A stretch of DNA of 64,000 nt from Blastococcus sp. Marseille-P5729 (GTDB taxonomy: Bacteria > Actinomycetota > Actinomycetes > Mycobacteriales > Antricoccaceae), in NCBI RefSeq assembly GCF_900292035.1, contig NZ_OMPO01000002.1, forward strand, positions 496,001 to 560,000. The letters run 5' to 3'. The translations under genes were made by a program, and so were the position numbers. Positions 49,312-60,374 of the stretch are shown here, piece by piece. Below the pieces are notes generated by a model that was not told the DNA's origin, made no database searches, and worked only from the letters and a program-made list of their open reading frames with translations. Numbering within the stretch: the stretch's first letter is position 1; each line of letters begins with the position of its first letter.

Positions 49312-51290
49312 TAGGCCAGTGTGATCTGGACCGCGGCCGGTGCGAAGTTGACGACGGCCTCGGGTACCCCCGAGCCGTTGAGCTTCATGGTCGCCGCAAG
49401 GTTCAGGGTGAACGACGTCGTTCCGGCCGGCACGCTGGCGACCAGGATCGGTGCGGATGCCGAGGGGCCGGGGCAGGTGTGCATCGTGGCGTCGACGTCG
49501 AACGTGCTGGCCATGCAGTCCAGGAAGTAGCCGCTGTAGACCGAACCGCCGCCGGGCGCCGTGGAGCTGCCGGTGTCCTTGAAGTCCAGCTGCAGCCACA
49601 CCTCCCCGTCGGGTGCCCAGCCGAGCTTCTCGTCGTACGGGTAGAGCCAGCCGCTGCTGAAGGTGAAGACCATCGACGCGTTCTCACCGGTGCCCGTGGG
49701 CGTCTCTGGGAGGTTCGCCGTGGCACTGAGCGTCGTGTAGATCTCCGGGGTTGCGCTGTAGTACATGCTCGCGGTCTCGTCCTCGGCCCGCTCGCCATTG
49801 GCCAGCGCCAGCGACTGGCGGTGCCCGGCGGACACCAGGTCGATCGTGGCGTCGGCGCCCTCGGGGACCGACAGCAGGAAGGCGGTCTGGCCGAGTCCTG
49901 CGGGGTCGTCGGAGATCTCGGTCGACTCGCCGTCCACGGTGAGCTCGAGGGTGTTGGTCGCGCCTTGGTCGACCGGACCGGAGGTGCCCTCCAGAGTGAC
50001 GACGAAGAACTTCTCGCCCTCGGCCGGCGCCATCAGCTTCTCATCGATCGTTGCGGACGACGCCTCCTGGACGCTGCCGAGGGTGATCTGGGCTTGCGGC
50101 CCGATCAGCGTCGGTGAGTCGACGAGGGCGTTCTGCTTGCCGAGCGACTTGTCGCTGACCTCGTACGAGCCCTGCGCCTCGACGGTCTTGGACGGCGCCT
50201 TCGGCAGTGGGGGCTCCTCGAGCCCCAGTCCGTCGTCCTTCGGCTCCTCACCCTCCACGGTGACGAGGGACGAACCACTCCCTGGGGCCTGCTGGCCGGT
50301 CTCGCCCGCGACCAGGTCGGTCGCTGTCTGCGAGTCTCCCGAGCCGGTCACCGAGTAGTCGTACATGTCCCAGACCGCGCCCTGCGGCGTCGACGCCCGT
50401 CGAGCCGGACCGCAGGCGATCTGCCCGGTGACCTCGTCGCCGTCGTCCAGGACGTAGTAGCACGACGCCTGTGAGCTGACCTCGATCCCGTCCTCGGGCA
50501 GCTGAGCCTTCCAGTCGGACTCGGCTTCGCCGAGGAACGAGGCGGCGTTCTTGATCTCGCCCTTGGAGTTCTGGATGCCCCCGAAGGTGAAGAACACGAA
50601 GTATCCGGCCACGAGCGCGCCGACCAGCACCAGGGCGCCGATGCCGAACAGCAGCGGCTTGTTCGAGCGCTTACGCGTCCCGGCCCCGGGGTCGTATGGG
50701 CTCACCCCGGCCGGGCCGACGTCCGGGTAGGCAGGACCGGTGTACGCGGGCTGGGCAGCGGTCGCCGGGTAGCCGGACGAATAGTCCGAGCTCTGGTAGC
50801 CCGCCGCCGGCTGGACCTCGGTCGGGAAGGCACCGGTGCCCGGATATCCCCCGCCGGCCGGATGGATGCCGGAGTCGGGCTGGCCGTACTGCTGGTCGTA
50901 ATGCTGGCCGTACTGCTGTGGCCCGGTAGGCGGCTGCTGTGCTCCGGTCATCGGCTGGTACGCGCCGGTGGTCGGCGGCTGCTGCCCCGTGACCGGCGGC
51001 TGCGGCTCGCCATACGACTGTTGTTCGCCGTACGACTGCTGCTCGCCGTACGACTGCTGCTCGCCGTACGACTGTTGTTCGCCGTACGACTGCTGCTCGC
51101 CGTACGACTGCTGCGGGCTGGCCCACTGAGTCGCCTCGGACGCCACCGGCTGGTCGATGCGGGTCTCGTCGTCCTCGAACGCCGCCGCGTCGTAGGACAC
51201 GGTCGGACCGGTGACCGGCTCCTGCGGCGGCTGGCCGCCATCGCGGTTCTGTTGCTGCCCCCAGCGCTGGGGGTCCTCCGGGTAGCTCAC
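49311..51290 (-). CDS. Large membrane-anchored protein with QSYGEQ repeats
   Basis: A 659-residue protein: Pro/Gln/Tyr-rich cytoplasmic region (residues 1-205) containing six tandem QSYGEQ copies (61-96), a basic RKRSNK stop, one membrane helix (about 212-234), and a large exported part. The exported part has two halves, the first with two close cysteines (CYYVLDD and IACGPARR), the second with beta-rich sequence rather like DUF4352-type domains. The second half ends FTLNLAATMKLNGSG. No family was recognised with confidence. The Pro-rich/TM/exported plan resembles the 9827-10492 product. Confidence 0.7.
   Translation of the reverse strand: MSYPEDPQRWGQQQNRDGGQPPQEPVTGPTVSYDAAAFEDDETRIDQPVASEATQWASPQQSYGEQQSYGEQQSYGEQQSYGEQQSYGEQQSYGEPQPPVTGQQPPTTGAYQPMTGAQQPPTGPQQYGQHYDQQYGQPDSGIHPAGGGYPGTGAFPTEVQPAAGYQSSDYSSGYPATAAQPAYTGPAYPDVGPAGVSPYDPGAGTRKRSNKPLLFGIGALVLVGALVAGYFVFFTFGGIQNSKGEIKNAASFLGEAESDWKAQLPEDGIEVSSQASCYYVLDDGDEVTGQIACGPARRASTPQGAVWDMYDYSVTGSGDSQTATDLVAGETGQQAPGSGSSLVTVEGEEPKDDGLGLEEPPLPKAPSKTVEAQGSYEVSDKSLGKQNALVDSPTLIGPQAQITLGSVQEASSATIDEKLMAPAEGEKFFVVTLEGTSGPVDQGATNTLELTVDGESTEISDDPAGLGQTAFLLSVPEGADATIDLVSAGHRQSLALANGERAEDETASMYYSATPEIYTTLSATANLPETPTGTGENASMVFTFSSGWLYPYDEKLGWAPDGEVWLQLDFKDTGSSTAPGGGSVYSGYFLDCMASTFDVDATMHTCPGPSASAPILVASVPAGTTSFTLNLAATMKLNGSGVPEAVVNFAPAAVQITLA
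51007..51114. repeat. Six 18-bp tandem repeats inside the membrane-protein gene
   Basis: Six units of the form TCGCCGTACGACTGCTGC (plus strand), with a few synonymous changes (CATACG in the first, TGTTGT endings in units one and four), encode six copies of QSYGEQ. The identical DNA copies suggest recent duplication and possible length variation between strains. Confidence 0.85.
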
Positions 51291-51445
51291 ATCCGACTCC
51301 TTGCCGACATCGCAAGACAGCGCGCATGACGACGCGCCGCTCAGGCGAGAGTACGGCTGGGACGCCGCGAACCACCCGGATGGATCCGCACCAACCGAGG
51401 TTTAGTTATGAACTCGTAGTGCCGGCGACGTGCTACCCCCGGGGG

Positions 51446-52455
<1,010 letters not shown>

Positions 52456-52501
52456 TCGGAGGTTACCCGACCGCGGTCCCCGTTCCGCGAATCGGGAAGG
52501 A

Positions 52502-53482
52502 TCAGGCGTCGCCGTCGAACAGGCTCGTGACCGAACCGTCCTCGAAGATCTCCTTGATGGCGCGCGCAACGATCGGCGCGATCGACAGCACCGTCATCTT
52601 GTCGAGCTTCTTCTCCGGCGGGATCGGCAGCGTGTTGGTGAGGACGACCTCGCTGACCGGCGCGTCAGCGAGCCGCTGGGCGGCGGGGTCGGACAGGATG
52701 CCGTGGGTGGCCGCGATGACGACGTCCTTCGCACCCTCCTTGACCAGCGCATCGGCGGCCTTGCAGATGGTGCCGCCGGTATCGATCATGTCGTCGATCA
52801 GGATGCAGAGGCGATCCTTCACCTCGCCGACGACGCGGTTGGCGACCGACTTGTTGGGCTGGTGGACATCACGGGTCTTGTGGATGAACGCCAGTGGCGT
52901 GCCGCCGAGGTACTCCGCCCACCGCTCCGAGAGCCGCACCCGCCCGGAGTCCGGAGAGACGACGGTGATGGGCTCGCCGGCGTACTTGTTGCGCAGGTAG
53001 TCGGTCAGAATCGGGGTGGCGAACAGGTGGTCGACCGGCCCGTCGAAGAATCCCTGGATCTGTGCGGTGTGCAGGTCGACGGAGATGATGCGGTCGGCGC
53101 CGGCGGTCGAGTACATGTCGGCGACCAGGCGGGCGGTGATCGGCTCGCGGCCTCGGCTCTTCTTGTCCTGGCGCGCATAGGGGTAGAACGGCGATACAAC
53201 GGTGATCCGCTTCGCCGAGGCGCGCTTGAGCGCATCGACGAGGATCAGCTGCTCCATGAGCCAGTCGTTGATCGGCGTCGTGTGCGACTGGATGACGAAG
53301 ACGTCCGCTCCGCGGGCCGACTCCTCGGAACGGGCGTACAGCTCGCCATTGGCGAAGGAGTACGACGATGTGGGAGTGACCGTGACGCCGAGGTTGTCGG
53401 CGATCTCCTCAGCGAGCTCGGGGTAGGCCCGGCCGGAGAAGATCATCAGGCTCTTCTGGCTGGGCTGCTCGAGAGTGCTCAT
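52502..53482 (-). CDS. prs: Ribose-phosphate pyrophosphokinase
   Basis: A 326-residue PRPP synthase supplying phosphoribosyl diphosphate for nucleotides and other pathways. Blocks: SGRAYPELAEEIADNLGV, FVIQSHTTPINDWLMEQLILVDAL, VSPFYPYARQDKKSRGREPI, and the PRPP-binding CILIDDMIDTGGTICKAADAL. ATG shares one base with the glmU stop (TAATG), so the two are coupled. Gene order glmU-prs is as in mycobacteria. Confidence 0.97.
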   Translation of the reverse strand: MSTLEQPSQKSLMIFSGRAYPELAEEIADNLGVTVTPTSSYSFANGELYARSEESARGADVFVIQSHTTPINDWLMEQLILVDALKRASAKRITVVSPFYPYARQDKKSRGREPITARLVADMYSTAGADRIISVDLHTAQIQGFFDGPVDHLFATPILTDYLRNKYAGEPITVVSPDSGRVRLSERWAEYLGGTPLAFIHKTRDVHQPNKSVANRVVGEVKDRLCILIDDMIDTGGTICKAADALVKEGAKDVVIAATHGILSDPAAQRLADAPVSEVVLTNTLPIPPEKKLDKMTVLSIAPIVARAIKEIFEDGSVTSLFDGDA

Positions 53483-54948
53483 TAGGCGTCGTTCCCCATC
53501 GCGTCGCGGTCGGCGTTCGTGTTGCGCTGGGACTGCTCCGCGGCCTCGGCTGCCTGCGCCGAAGCAGTTCCGGGACGATTCTTCACTACCCAGCCGAGCA
53601 GGTTGCGCTGGACCCCTCCCGAGATCGCGAGCGCCCCCGGCGGCACGTCCTTGCGGACGACGGTGCCGGCGCCCGAGTACGCCCCGTCGCCGACGGTTAC
53701 CGGCGCGACGAGCATGTTGTCCGAGCCGAGGCGGCAGTGATCGCCGATCACGGTGCGCGACTTGGTGACGCCGTCATAGTTGACGAACACGCTGGAGGCG
53801 CCGATGTTGCTGTCGATGCCGATCGTCGCATCGCCGACGTACGTCAGGTGGGGCACCTTCGAACTGGCGCCGATGTCGGCGTTCTTGGTCTCGACGAAAG
53901 TGCCGATCTTGCCGCCCTCGCCCAGCCTGGAATTGGGCCGCAGGTAGGCGAACGGGCCGACGCTCGCGCCCTTGCCGATGACAGCGAGCTCGGCGTGGGT
54001 GCGGACGATGGTCGCGTCCGGGCCGACCTCGCAGTCGATGATCGTGCACTCGGGGCCGACAGTCGCGCCGCTCTCTATCTTCGTGGCCCCGACGAGGTGG
54101 GTGCCAGGCAGGAGCGTGACGTCGGGGGCCAGCTCGACGTCCGCGTCGATCCACGTGGTTGCCGGATCGACGATGGTGACGCCCTCGCGCATCCACTTCT
54201 GGCACAGGCGATCGTTGAGCATCCGGCCCCGGTCGGCCAGCTCGAGTCGGTCGTTGCAACCGAGGGTCTCCTCATAGGTCGCCGCGACGAACGCGCCGAC
54301 CTTGCCGCCGCGATCCAGCAGCAGCGTGACGGCCTCGGTCAGGTACTCCTCGCCCTGCGCGTTCTCGCGCGAGAGGTTCCCGAGCACCTCGCGTAGCGCC
54401 TGGCCTTCGAAGGCGTAGACCCCGGCGTTGATCTCGGTGATCGCGGCCTGCTCGGGGGTGGCGTCCTTCTGCTCGACGATCGCGGTCACGGCCTCGCCGT
54501 CCCGCACGATGCGTCCAAGCCCCTTCGGGTCGGGGACCTCGGCCGACAGGATCGTCATCGCGTTGGCGTGAGCGGCGTGATGATCGGCGAAGTCGATGAG
54601 CGTCTGCTCGGTGAGCAGTGGCGCGTCGCCGTTGAGGACCAGCACAGTGCCGTCAACCCGGTCCAGCACTTCCAGACCCATCCGAGCCGCGTGTCCCGAG
54701 CCGAGCTGCTCCTCCTGGACGGCGGTGCGGGCGGACGGCGCGATCTGCTGCAGATGCTCGGCCACCTGGTCACGCCCGGCCCCGATCACGACGACGGTCT
54801 CGCGCGCCCGTAGCGGCGCGGCGGCCGCGAGCACGTGGCCCAGGAGGCTGCGTCCCCCGATCGCGTGCAGCACCTTCGGCCTCGAGGACTTCATCCGGGT
54901 TCCCTGGCCGGCGGCCAGAACGATCACGGCCGTAGGCGCGACACTCAT
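53482..54948 (-). CDS. glmU: Bifunctional GlmU: GlcNAc-1-P uridyltransferase / GlcN-1-P acetyltransferase
   Basis: A 488-residue two-domain enzyme making UDP-GlcNAc for peptidoglycan. N-terminal pyrophosphorylase: VIVLAAGQGTRMKSSRPKVLH. C-terminal left-handed beta-helix with hexapeptide repeats (TIGIDSNIGASSVFVNYDG) and acetyltransferase residues in that region. ATG at 54948 was chosen for MSVAPTAVIVLAAGQG, with AAGGAG at 54960-54955; the frame is open upstream into tRNA-Gln. The C-terminal tail is Ala/Gln-rich. Confidence 0.97.
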   Translation of the reverse strand: MSVAPTAVIVLAAGQGTRMKSSRPKVLHAIGGRSLLGHVLAAAAPLRARETVVVIGAGRDQVAEHLQQIAPSARTAVQEEQLGSGHAARMGLEVLDRVDGTVLVLNGDAPLLTEQTLIDFADHHAAHANAMTILSAEVPDPKGLGRIVRDGEAVTAIVEQKDATPEQAAITEINAGVYAFEGQALREVLGNLSRENAQGEEYLTEAVTLLLDRGGKVGAFVAATYEETLGCNDRLELADRGRMLNDRLCQKWMREGVTIVDPATTWIDADVELAPDVTLLPGTHLVGATKIESGATVGPECTIIDCEVGPDATIVRTHAELAVIGKGASVGPFAYLRPNSRLGEGGKIGTFVETKNADIGASSKVPHLTYVGDATIGIDSNIGASSVFVNYDGVTKSRTVIGDHCRLGSDNMLVAPVTVGDGAYSGAGTVVRKDVPPGALAISGGVQRNLLGWVVKNRPGTASAQAAEAAEQSQRNTNADRDAMGNDA

Positions 54949-54986
54949 CAGACGGGCTCCTTGGGGACGCTTGACGTTCGTTCTCG

Positions 54987-55059
54987 CTGGGGGACTCGGA
55001 TTCGAACCGAGACTGCAAGGCTCCAAAGGCCCGCGGGCTGCCGATTACCCCACCCCCCA
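54987..55059 (-). tRNA. tRNA-Gln (anticodon UUG)
   Basis: The minus strand forms a cloverleaf: acceptor TGGGGGG/TCCCCCA with U1-A72, G73 discriminator, anticodon loop CTTTGGA (anticodon TTG), T arm CTCGG-TTCGAAT-CCGAG. The anticodon stem has a U-G pair and one C-U mismatch at its outer end. U1-A72 and G73 are glutamine identity features. CCA is not fully encoded. It lies 38 bp upstream of glmU in the same direction. Confidence 0.88.
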
Positions 55060-55084
55060 CTCACACAGCGGGTGCGGTGGCAAG

Positions 55085-55165
55085 CCTACCGTGGACGTAG
55101 GTCACTCGATTCGGTCAAACCCACACCTAGCGACCCTACGGACGCGTAACCTACGATGTCGTAGG
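55085..55165. promoter_or_regulatory. Cluster of CCTACG/CGTAGG half-sites, with a full palindrome, before the desaturase
   Basis: Half-sites: CCTACC (55085-55090), CGTAGG (55096-55101), CCTACG (55135-55140), CCTACG (55150-55155) and CGTAGG (55160-55165). The last two form the palindrome CCTACGATGTCGTAGG. Read on the minus strand with its flank (to 55143) it matches the trhA/uppS palindrome at 20 of 23 positions. A possible -10 for the desaturase (TACGAT, 55152-55157) lies within it. Confidence 0.7.
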
Positions 55166-55211
55166 GCTAGCCCGCCCCTGACCGATATCTGCGATCGAGG
55201 TCCCATCACAC

Positions 55212-56234
55212 ATGACTCCCCCCACCGCGAGTGCCGTCGAGCCGAAGACCGAGCGCAAGGCCGGCCGCAAGGCAGGCAAGGCCGACTCGGCCATCGTCAC
55301 CGGACCGGCCCAGGATGACGGCCAGGCCAAACCGATCATCGGCCGCAGCAAGGGCAATGGTGAGCAGATCCTCCTCTACCTGTTCGTGCTGCTTCCGCTG
55401 GCCGCGCTGATCGCCGCGGTCCCGCTGGCCTGGCAGGGCGGTTGGCTGAGCTGGACCGATGTCATCCTGATGGTCGTCTTCTACGTGATCAGCGTGCTCG
55501 GCGTGACCGTCGGATACCACCGCCACTTCACGCATGGGTCGTTCAAGGCCAAGCAGCCGCTGCGCGTCGCGCTCGCGGTCGCCGGCTCGATGTCGGTCGA
55601 GGGATCGGTCATTCAGTGGGTCGCAGATCATCGCCGCCATCACGCCTATAGCGACCGGGATGGCGATCCGCACTCCCCGTGGCGCTACGGAACCACCGCC
55701 GGGGCGCTGCTCAAGGGCCTGTGGTGGGCCCACATGGGTTGGTTGTTCGACCGCGAGAAGACCAACAAGGAGCGCTTCACCCCGGACCTGCTGAAGGATC
55801 CACAGATCCGGTTCGTCTCCAACACCTTCGGCCTCTGGGTCGTCGTGAGCCTGGGCCTGCCGGCGCTGATCGGTGGTCTGGTCTCGCAGAGCTGGCACGG
55901 CGCGCTCACCGCGTTCTTCTGGGCCGGGCTCGTGCGCGTCGCGCTCGTGCACCACATGACCTGGAGCATCAACTCCATCTGCCACGCGGTCGGCGAGCGT
56001 CCCTTCTCCTCACGCGACATGTCGGCGAACTTCTGGCCGCTGGCGATCGTGTCCATGGGCGAGGCCTGGCACAACCTGCACCACGCCGACCCGACGTCCG
56101 CTCGGCATGGCGTGATGCGCGGCCAGATCGACATCTCGGCCCGGCTGATCTGGATCTTCGAGAAGCTCGGATGGGCCTATAACGTCAAGTGGCCCTCCAA
56201 GGAGCGGATCAAGGCCAAGCTCGCCGAGGTCTGA
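55212..56234 (+). CDS. Acyl-CoA desaturase (delta-9 type)
   Basis: A 340-residue integral membrane di-iron desaturase. Three histidine boxes: HRHFTHGS, HRRHHAYSD and HNLHHADP, plus four hydrophobic segments in two hairpins. The basic N-terminus of about 45 residues is variable. It resembles acyl-CoA desaturases such as DesA3, which introduce a double bond at C9 and raise membrane fluidity. No reductase partner is adjacent. The TetR gene follows at 55 bp on the same strand. The operator cluster upstream suggests tight control. Confidence 0.93.
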   Translation: MTPPTASAVEPKTERKAGRKAGKADSAIVTGPAQDDGQAKPIIGRSKGNGEQILLYLFVLLPLAALIAAVPLAWQGGWLSWTDVILMVVFYVISVLGVTVGYHRHFTHGSFKAKQPLRVALAVAGSMSVEGSVIQWVADHRRHHAYSDRDGDPHSPWRYGTTAGALLKGLWWAHMGWLFDREKTNKERFTPDLLKDPQIRFVSNTFGLWVVVSLGLPALIGGLVSQSWHGALTAFFWAGLVRVALVHHMTWSINSICHAVGERPFSSRDMSANFWPLAIVSMGEAWHNLHHADPTSARHGVMRGQIDISARLIWIFEKLGWAYNVKWPSKERIKAKLAEV

Positions 56235-56265
56235 CGCCCATCACGGCACCTGGCGCCGCAGCGCC

Positions 56266-56271
56266 TAGGAT
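56266..56271 (+). promoter_or_regulatory. Candidate -10 element of the tetR gene
   Basis: TAGGAT lies 18 bp before the GTG start of the TetR gene, so the regulator may have its own promoter besides read-through from the desaturase. Confidence 0.35.
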
Positions 56272-56289
56272 CGGGGTCTGACCGTTCCC

Positions 56290-56922
56290 GTGACCGAAAG
56301 CAGTTCCGGCCCCATGCGTATGACCGGCGCACAGCGCCGCCAGCAGCTTGTCACCATCGCGCGCAGCGTGTTCGCCGAGCGCGGTTTCGATGCGACGTCG
56401 GTCGAAGAGATCGCCGCGCGCGCCAAGGTCAGCAAGCCTGTCGTCTATGAGCATTTCGGCGGCAAGGAAGGGCTGTACGCCGTCGTCGTCGACCGCGAGA
56501 TGAGCCTGCTCCTCGGTCGCTTCGAGGCCGCGCTGCAGGAGGGGCACCCGCGGGTGCTGCTTGAGCGGGCGGCCTTCGTGCTGCTGGACTACATCGAGAA
56601 CGAGACCGACGGGTTCAAGGTGCTGACCCGCGACACTCCCCCGACCGGTCGAGCCGGCACCTTCTCGAGCTTGATCAACGACGTCGCCAGCAGGGTCGAG
56701 CACATCCTCGACAGGGCGTTCAAGGCCGGCGGCTACGAGACCAAGCTCGCCGGGCTGTACTCCCAGGCGCTCGTCGGCATGGTCGCGGCCACGGGGCAGT
56801 GGTGGCTGGAGGCCCGCAAGCCGAAGAAGGAGATCGTCGCGGCACATCTGGTGAACCTGGCCTGGAACGGCCTCGCCCACCTGGACGCCAGCCCCACGAT
56901 CCCCCGCACCCGCGACCGCTGA
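56290..56922 (+). CDS. TetR family transcriptional regulator
   Basis: A 210-residue regulator. The N-terminal HTH spans about residues 15-60 (RRQQLVTIARSVFAERGFDATSVEEIAARAKVSKPVVYEHF split over three helices). The C-terminal domain carries the ligand pocket (LLDYIENETDGFKVL, then GLYSQALVGMVAATGQWWLEA), a pattern like mycobacterial FasR/Rv1019 proteins that sense long acyl-CoAs. GTG start at 56290. Placement after the desaturase makes it the prime candidate for the CCTACG palindromes. No ligand is proven. Confidence 0.9.
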   Translation: MTESSSGPMRMTGAQRRQQLVTIARSVFAERGFDATSVEEIAARAKVSKPVVYEHFGGKEGLYAVVVDREMSLLLGRFEAALQEGHPRVLLERAAFVLLDYIENETDGFKVLTRDTPPTGRAGTFSSLINDVASRVEHILDRAFKAGGYETKLAGLYSQALVGMVAATGQWWLEARKPKKEIVAAHLVNLAWNGLAHLDASPTIPRTRDR

Positions 56923-56953
56923 TCCCGCCAGATCCTCTGCGGTGTTGGATAAG

Positions 56954-56992
56954 CAGCGGCCAGTTGACAACCCGGGCGTGCCCGGGCCGCTG
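56954..56992. terminator. Bidirectional hairpin between tetR and ispE
   Basis: CAGCGGCC (56954-56961) and GGCCGCTG (56985-56992) form the outer stem, with an inner CCCGGG/CCCGGG stem. It lies between the convergent stops of tetR and ispE. Confidence 0.65.
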
Positions 56993-57004
56993 TCGTGATA
57001 GAAC

Positions 57005-57928
57005 TCAGCCGGTGATGCGGGCGCCGGGGACGGGGCCGTACGCCGTCCGGACGGTGCGGCAGACTCCCAGGCCGCTGACCCTGGCAGCGAGATCGACCGC
57101 GTGCTGCTCGTCGCGGGCCAGGAACGCCATCGTCGGGCCGCTGCCGCACAGCAACGCGCCTGCGGCGCCCTCTTCGACCCCGGCCGCCTTGGTACGCCGC
57201 AGCGTCGGCATCAACCCGAACGCGGCGGGCTCCATGTCGTTGTGCAGCGCAGCTCCGAGCGCATCGGTGTCACGCGATCGCAGCGCGTTCATCAGCGCAT
57301 CCGGCAGCTCTAGCGTCGCGCCCCGCTCCGTACCCTCGCGAATGCGGTCCAGCTCGCGGTACACATCGCCGGTCGACAGGCCACCCTCGGCGACCGCCAG
57401 GACCCAGTGCCACCGCCCGGCCGCGAGCACCGGCGACAGCATCTCACCGCGCCCGGTGCCCAACGCGAGTCCTCCGGTCAGTGAGAAGGCGACATCGCTA
57501 CCGAGCTCGGCCGCGATCTGCAGCAGGTCCCCGCGCGATGCCCCGGTCCCCCAGAGCGCGTCACAGGCCCCCGGGGCGGCTGCTGCGCCCGCGCTGCCGC
57601 CCGCCAATCCCGCGGCCACCGGGATCTGCTTGCGCACCGACATCTCGACGTCCGCATCGATACCGGCGTGCTCGGCAAGCCTCAGCGCCGCACGACAGGC
57701 GAGATTGCTCGCGTCGGCCGGGACGGCGTCCGCGCCCTCGCCGGCCGTTACGATGCTCACCCCCGACCCCTCGGCCGCCACCAGCTCGTCGGTGAGCGAC
57801 AGCGCGCAGAACACCGTGGCCAGCTCGTGGTAGCCGTCGGCGCGCACCGGACCGACACCCAGATGCAGGTTGATCTTCGCGGGAGCGCGGGCAATGACGA
57901 CGTCGTCGGTCTGCACCGGTGCGGTCAT
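57005..57928 (-). CDS. ispE: 4-diphosphocytidyl-2-C-methyl-D-erythritol kinase
   Basis: A 307-residue GHMP kinase of the non-mevalonate isoprenoid pathway. Catalytic Lys in [16 protein letters not shown]; the GHMP loop is [13 protein letters not shown]; catalytic Asp in [13 protein letters not shown]. The loop Ala-Gly replaces the more usual Ser-Asp/Asn but Lys and Asp are present, so activity is expected. Coupled to rsmA by an ATGA overlap. Confidence 0.94.
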   Translation of the reverse strand: MTAPVQTDDVVIARAPAKINLHLGVGPVRADGYHELATVFCALSLTDELVAAEGSGVSIVTAGEGADAVPADASNLACRAALRLAEHAGIDADVEMSVRKQIPVAAGLAGGSAGAAAAPGACDALWGTGASRGDLLQIAAELGSDVAFSLTGGLALGTGRGEMLSPVLAAGRWHWVLAVAEGGLSTGDVYRELDRIREGTERGATLELPDALMNALRSRDTDALGAALHNDMEPAAFGLMPTLRRTKAAGVEEGAAGALLCGSGPTMAFLARDEQHAVDLAARVSGLGVCRTVRTAYGPVPGARITG

Positions 57929-58824
57929 CGGCGAGGCTCTCCCAAGGTTGCGGTGCCCGACGCGGCCCAGTGCCGCGCTATCGCTACGAAGTCTGCCACG
58001 CCGAGAGTCTCCCCTCGCGCCGTCGGGTCTATCCCCGCCGGGATGAGGACGCCGGTCGCGGACTGCGACGAGCCGATCAGCGGCGCGAGCGCGGCACGCA
58101 GCATCTTGCGGCGCTGCGCGAACGCCGCATCAACCACCTCGAACACCAGCTCGCGCGGCGCACCGCCGAGGGGCTCGCGGTACCGCGCGAGCGAGACCAG
58201 CGCCGAGTCGACATTCGGCACCGGCCAGAAGATCTGCCGGCTGACCGTCATCGCCAGCCGGACGTCGCCGTACCACGCAGCCTTCACCGACGGGGCCCCG
58301 TAGACCTTCGAGCCAGGGGACGCCGCGAGCCGGTGCGCCACCTCGGACTGCACCATCACCAGCACCCGCTCGATCGATTCGAAGACCTCCAGCAGGTGCA
58401 GCAGCACCGGCACCGAGACGTTGTAGGGGAGGTTGGCCACGAGCGCAGTCGGCTGCGGATCGGGCAGTACATCGAGGCGCAACGCGTCCGCGGTGACGAC
58501 CTTCAGCCGATCGGCATTCTCCGGCTGCAGCGTGCGCACCGTGCCTGGCAGTGCCGCGGCGAGGACCGGGTCGATCTCGACCGCGACTACCCGGTGTCCG
58601 GCGTCCAGCATTCCCAGAGTCAGCGAGCCGAGCCCCGGCCCGACCTCGAGCACGGTCTCCCCCGGACGCAGATCCGCGGTGTGCACGATGCGCCGCACCG
58701 TGTTGGCGTCGTGCACGAAGTTCTGGCCGAGCGTCTTGGTGGGCCGGATGCCGAGGTGGCCGGCGAGCTCACGTACCGCGGCGGGGCCGAGCAGCCGCAC
58801 GCTAGCGGTGGAGGCGGGAGCCAC
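57925..58824 (-). CDS. rsmA: 16S rRNA dimethyladenosine transferase KsgA/RsmA
   Basis: A 299-residue SAM methyltransferase dimethylating two adjacent adenines near the 16S 3' end. Motifs: [26 protein letters not shown] (SAM motif I), VVAVEIDP and [12 protein letters not shown] (catalytic NLPY). GTG at 58824 follows GGGAG. Coupled to ispE and downstream of rpfB behind a terminator, as in M. tuberculosis (Rv1010). Confidence 0.97.
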   Translation of the reverse strand: MAPASTASVRLLGPAAVRELAGHLGIRPTKTLGQNFVHDANTVRRIVHTADLRPGETVLEVGPGLGSLTLGMLDAGHRVVAVEIDPVLAAALPGTVRTLQPENADRLKVVTADALRLDVLPDPQPTALVANLPYNVSVPVLLHLLEVFESIERVLVMVQSEVAHRLAASPGSKVYGAPSVKAAWYGDVRLAMTVSRQIFWPVPNVDSALVSLARYREPLGGAPRELVFEVVDAAFAQRRKMLRAALAPLIGSSQSATGVLIPAGIDPTARGETLGVADFVAIARHWAASGTATLGEPRR

Positions 58825-58914
58825 GCTCCCACGGGTTGGCGCCGTAGGTCATGAGAAGCATCTTGGCACGCACCGGCGGGTGAGCCGGCACCCACCGGCA
58901 CCCACCGGCAAGCG

Positions 58915-58951
58915 TCGAGGAGGCGACCCCGCCGTGGGGCCGCCTCCTCGA
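58915..58951 (-). terminator. Hairpin terminator after rpfB
   Basis: TCGAGGAGGCG (58915-58925) pairs with its complement (58941-58951) over 11 bp; the loop contains an inner CCCC/GGGG stem. It ends 14 bp after the rpfB stop. Two direct repeats of CCGGCACCCA at about 58885-58905 lie just beyond. Confidence 0.8.
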
Positions 58952-58965
58952 GATGCTGTTGCTGG

Positions 58966-60231
<1,266 letters not shown>

Positions 60232-60306
60232 TCAGGGCGGACGCCGGCGCTGCATCGCTGGGGCCTCGGGCCTCAGCGGATGGGCTTCCCCACCCTGACC
60301 GGTTCG

Positions 60307-60322
60307 GTTACAGGACTATAAC
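60307..60322 (-). promoter_or_regulatory. Probable rpfB promoter element
   Basis: On the minus strand TATAGT (60320-60315) is a good -10, lying inside GTTATAGTCCTGTAAC, whose ends GTTA/TAAC are an inverted repeat. The leader to rpfB would be about 120 nt. No clear -35 was found. Confidence 0.4.
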
Positions 60323-60374
60323 GGAGAGGTCACAGGCACGCCACCCCCACCACGCCCGATAGTGACGAAGGGAA

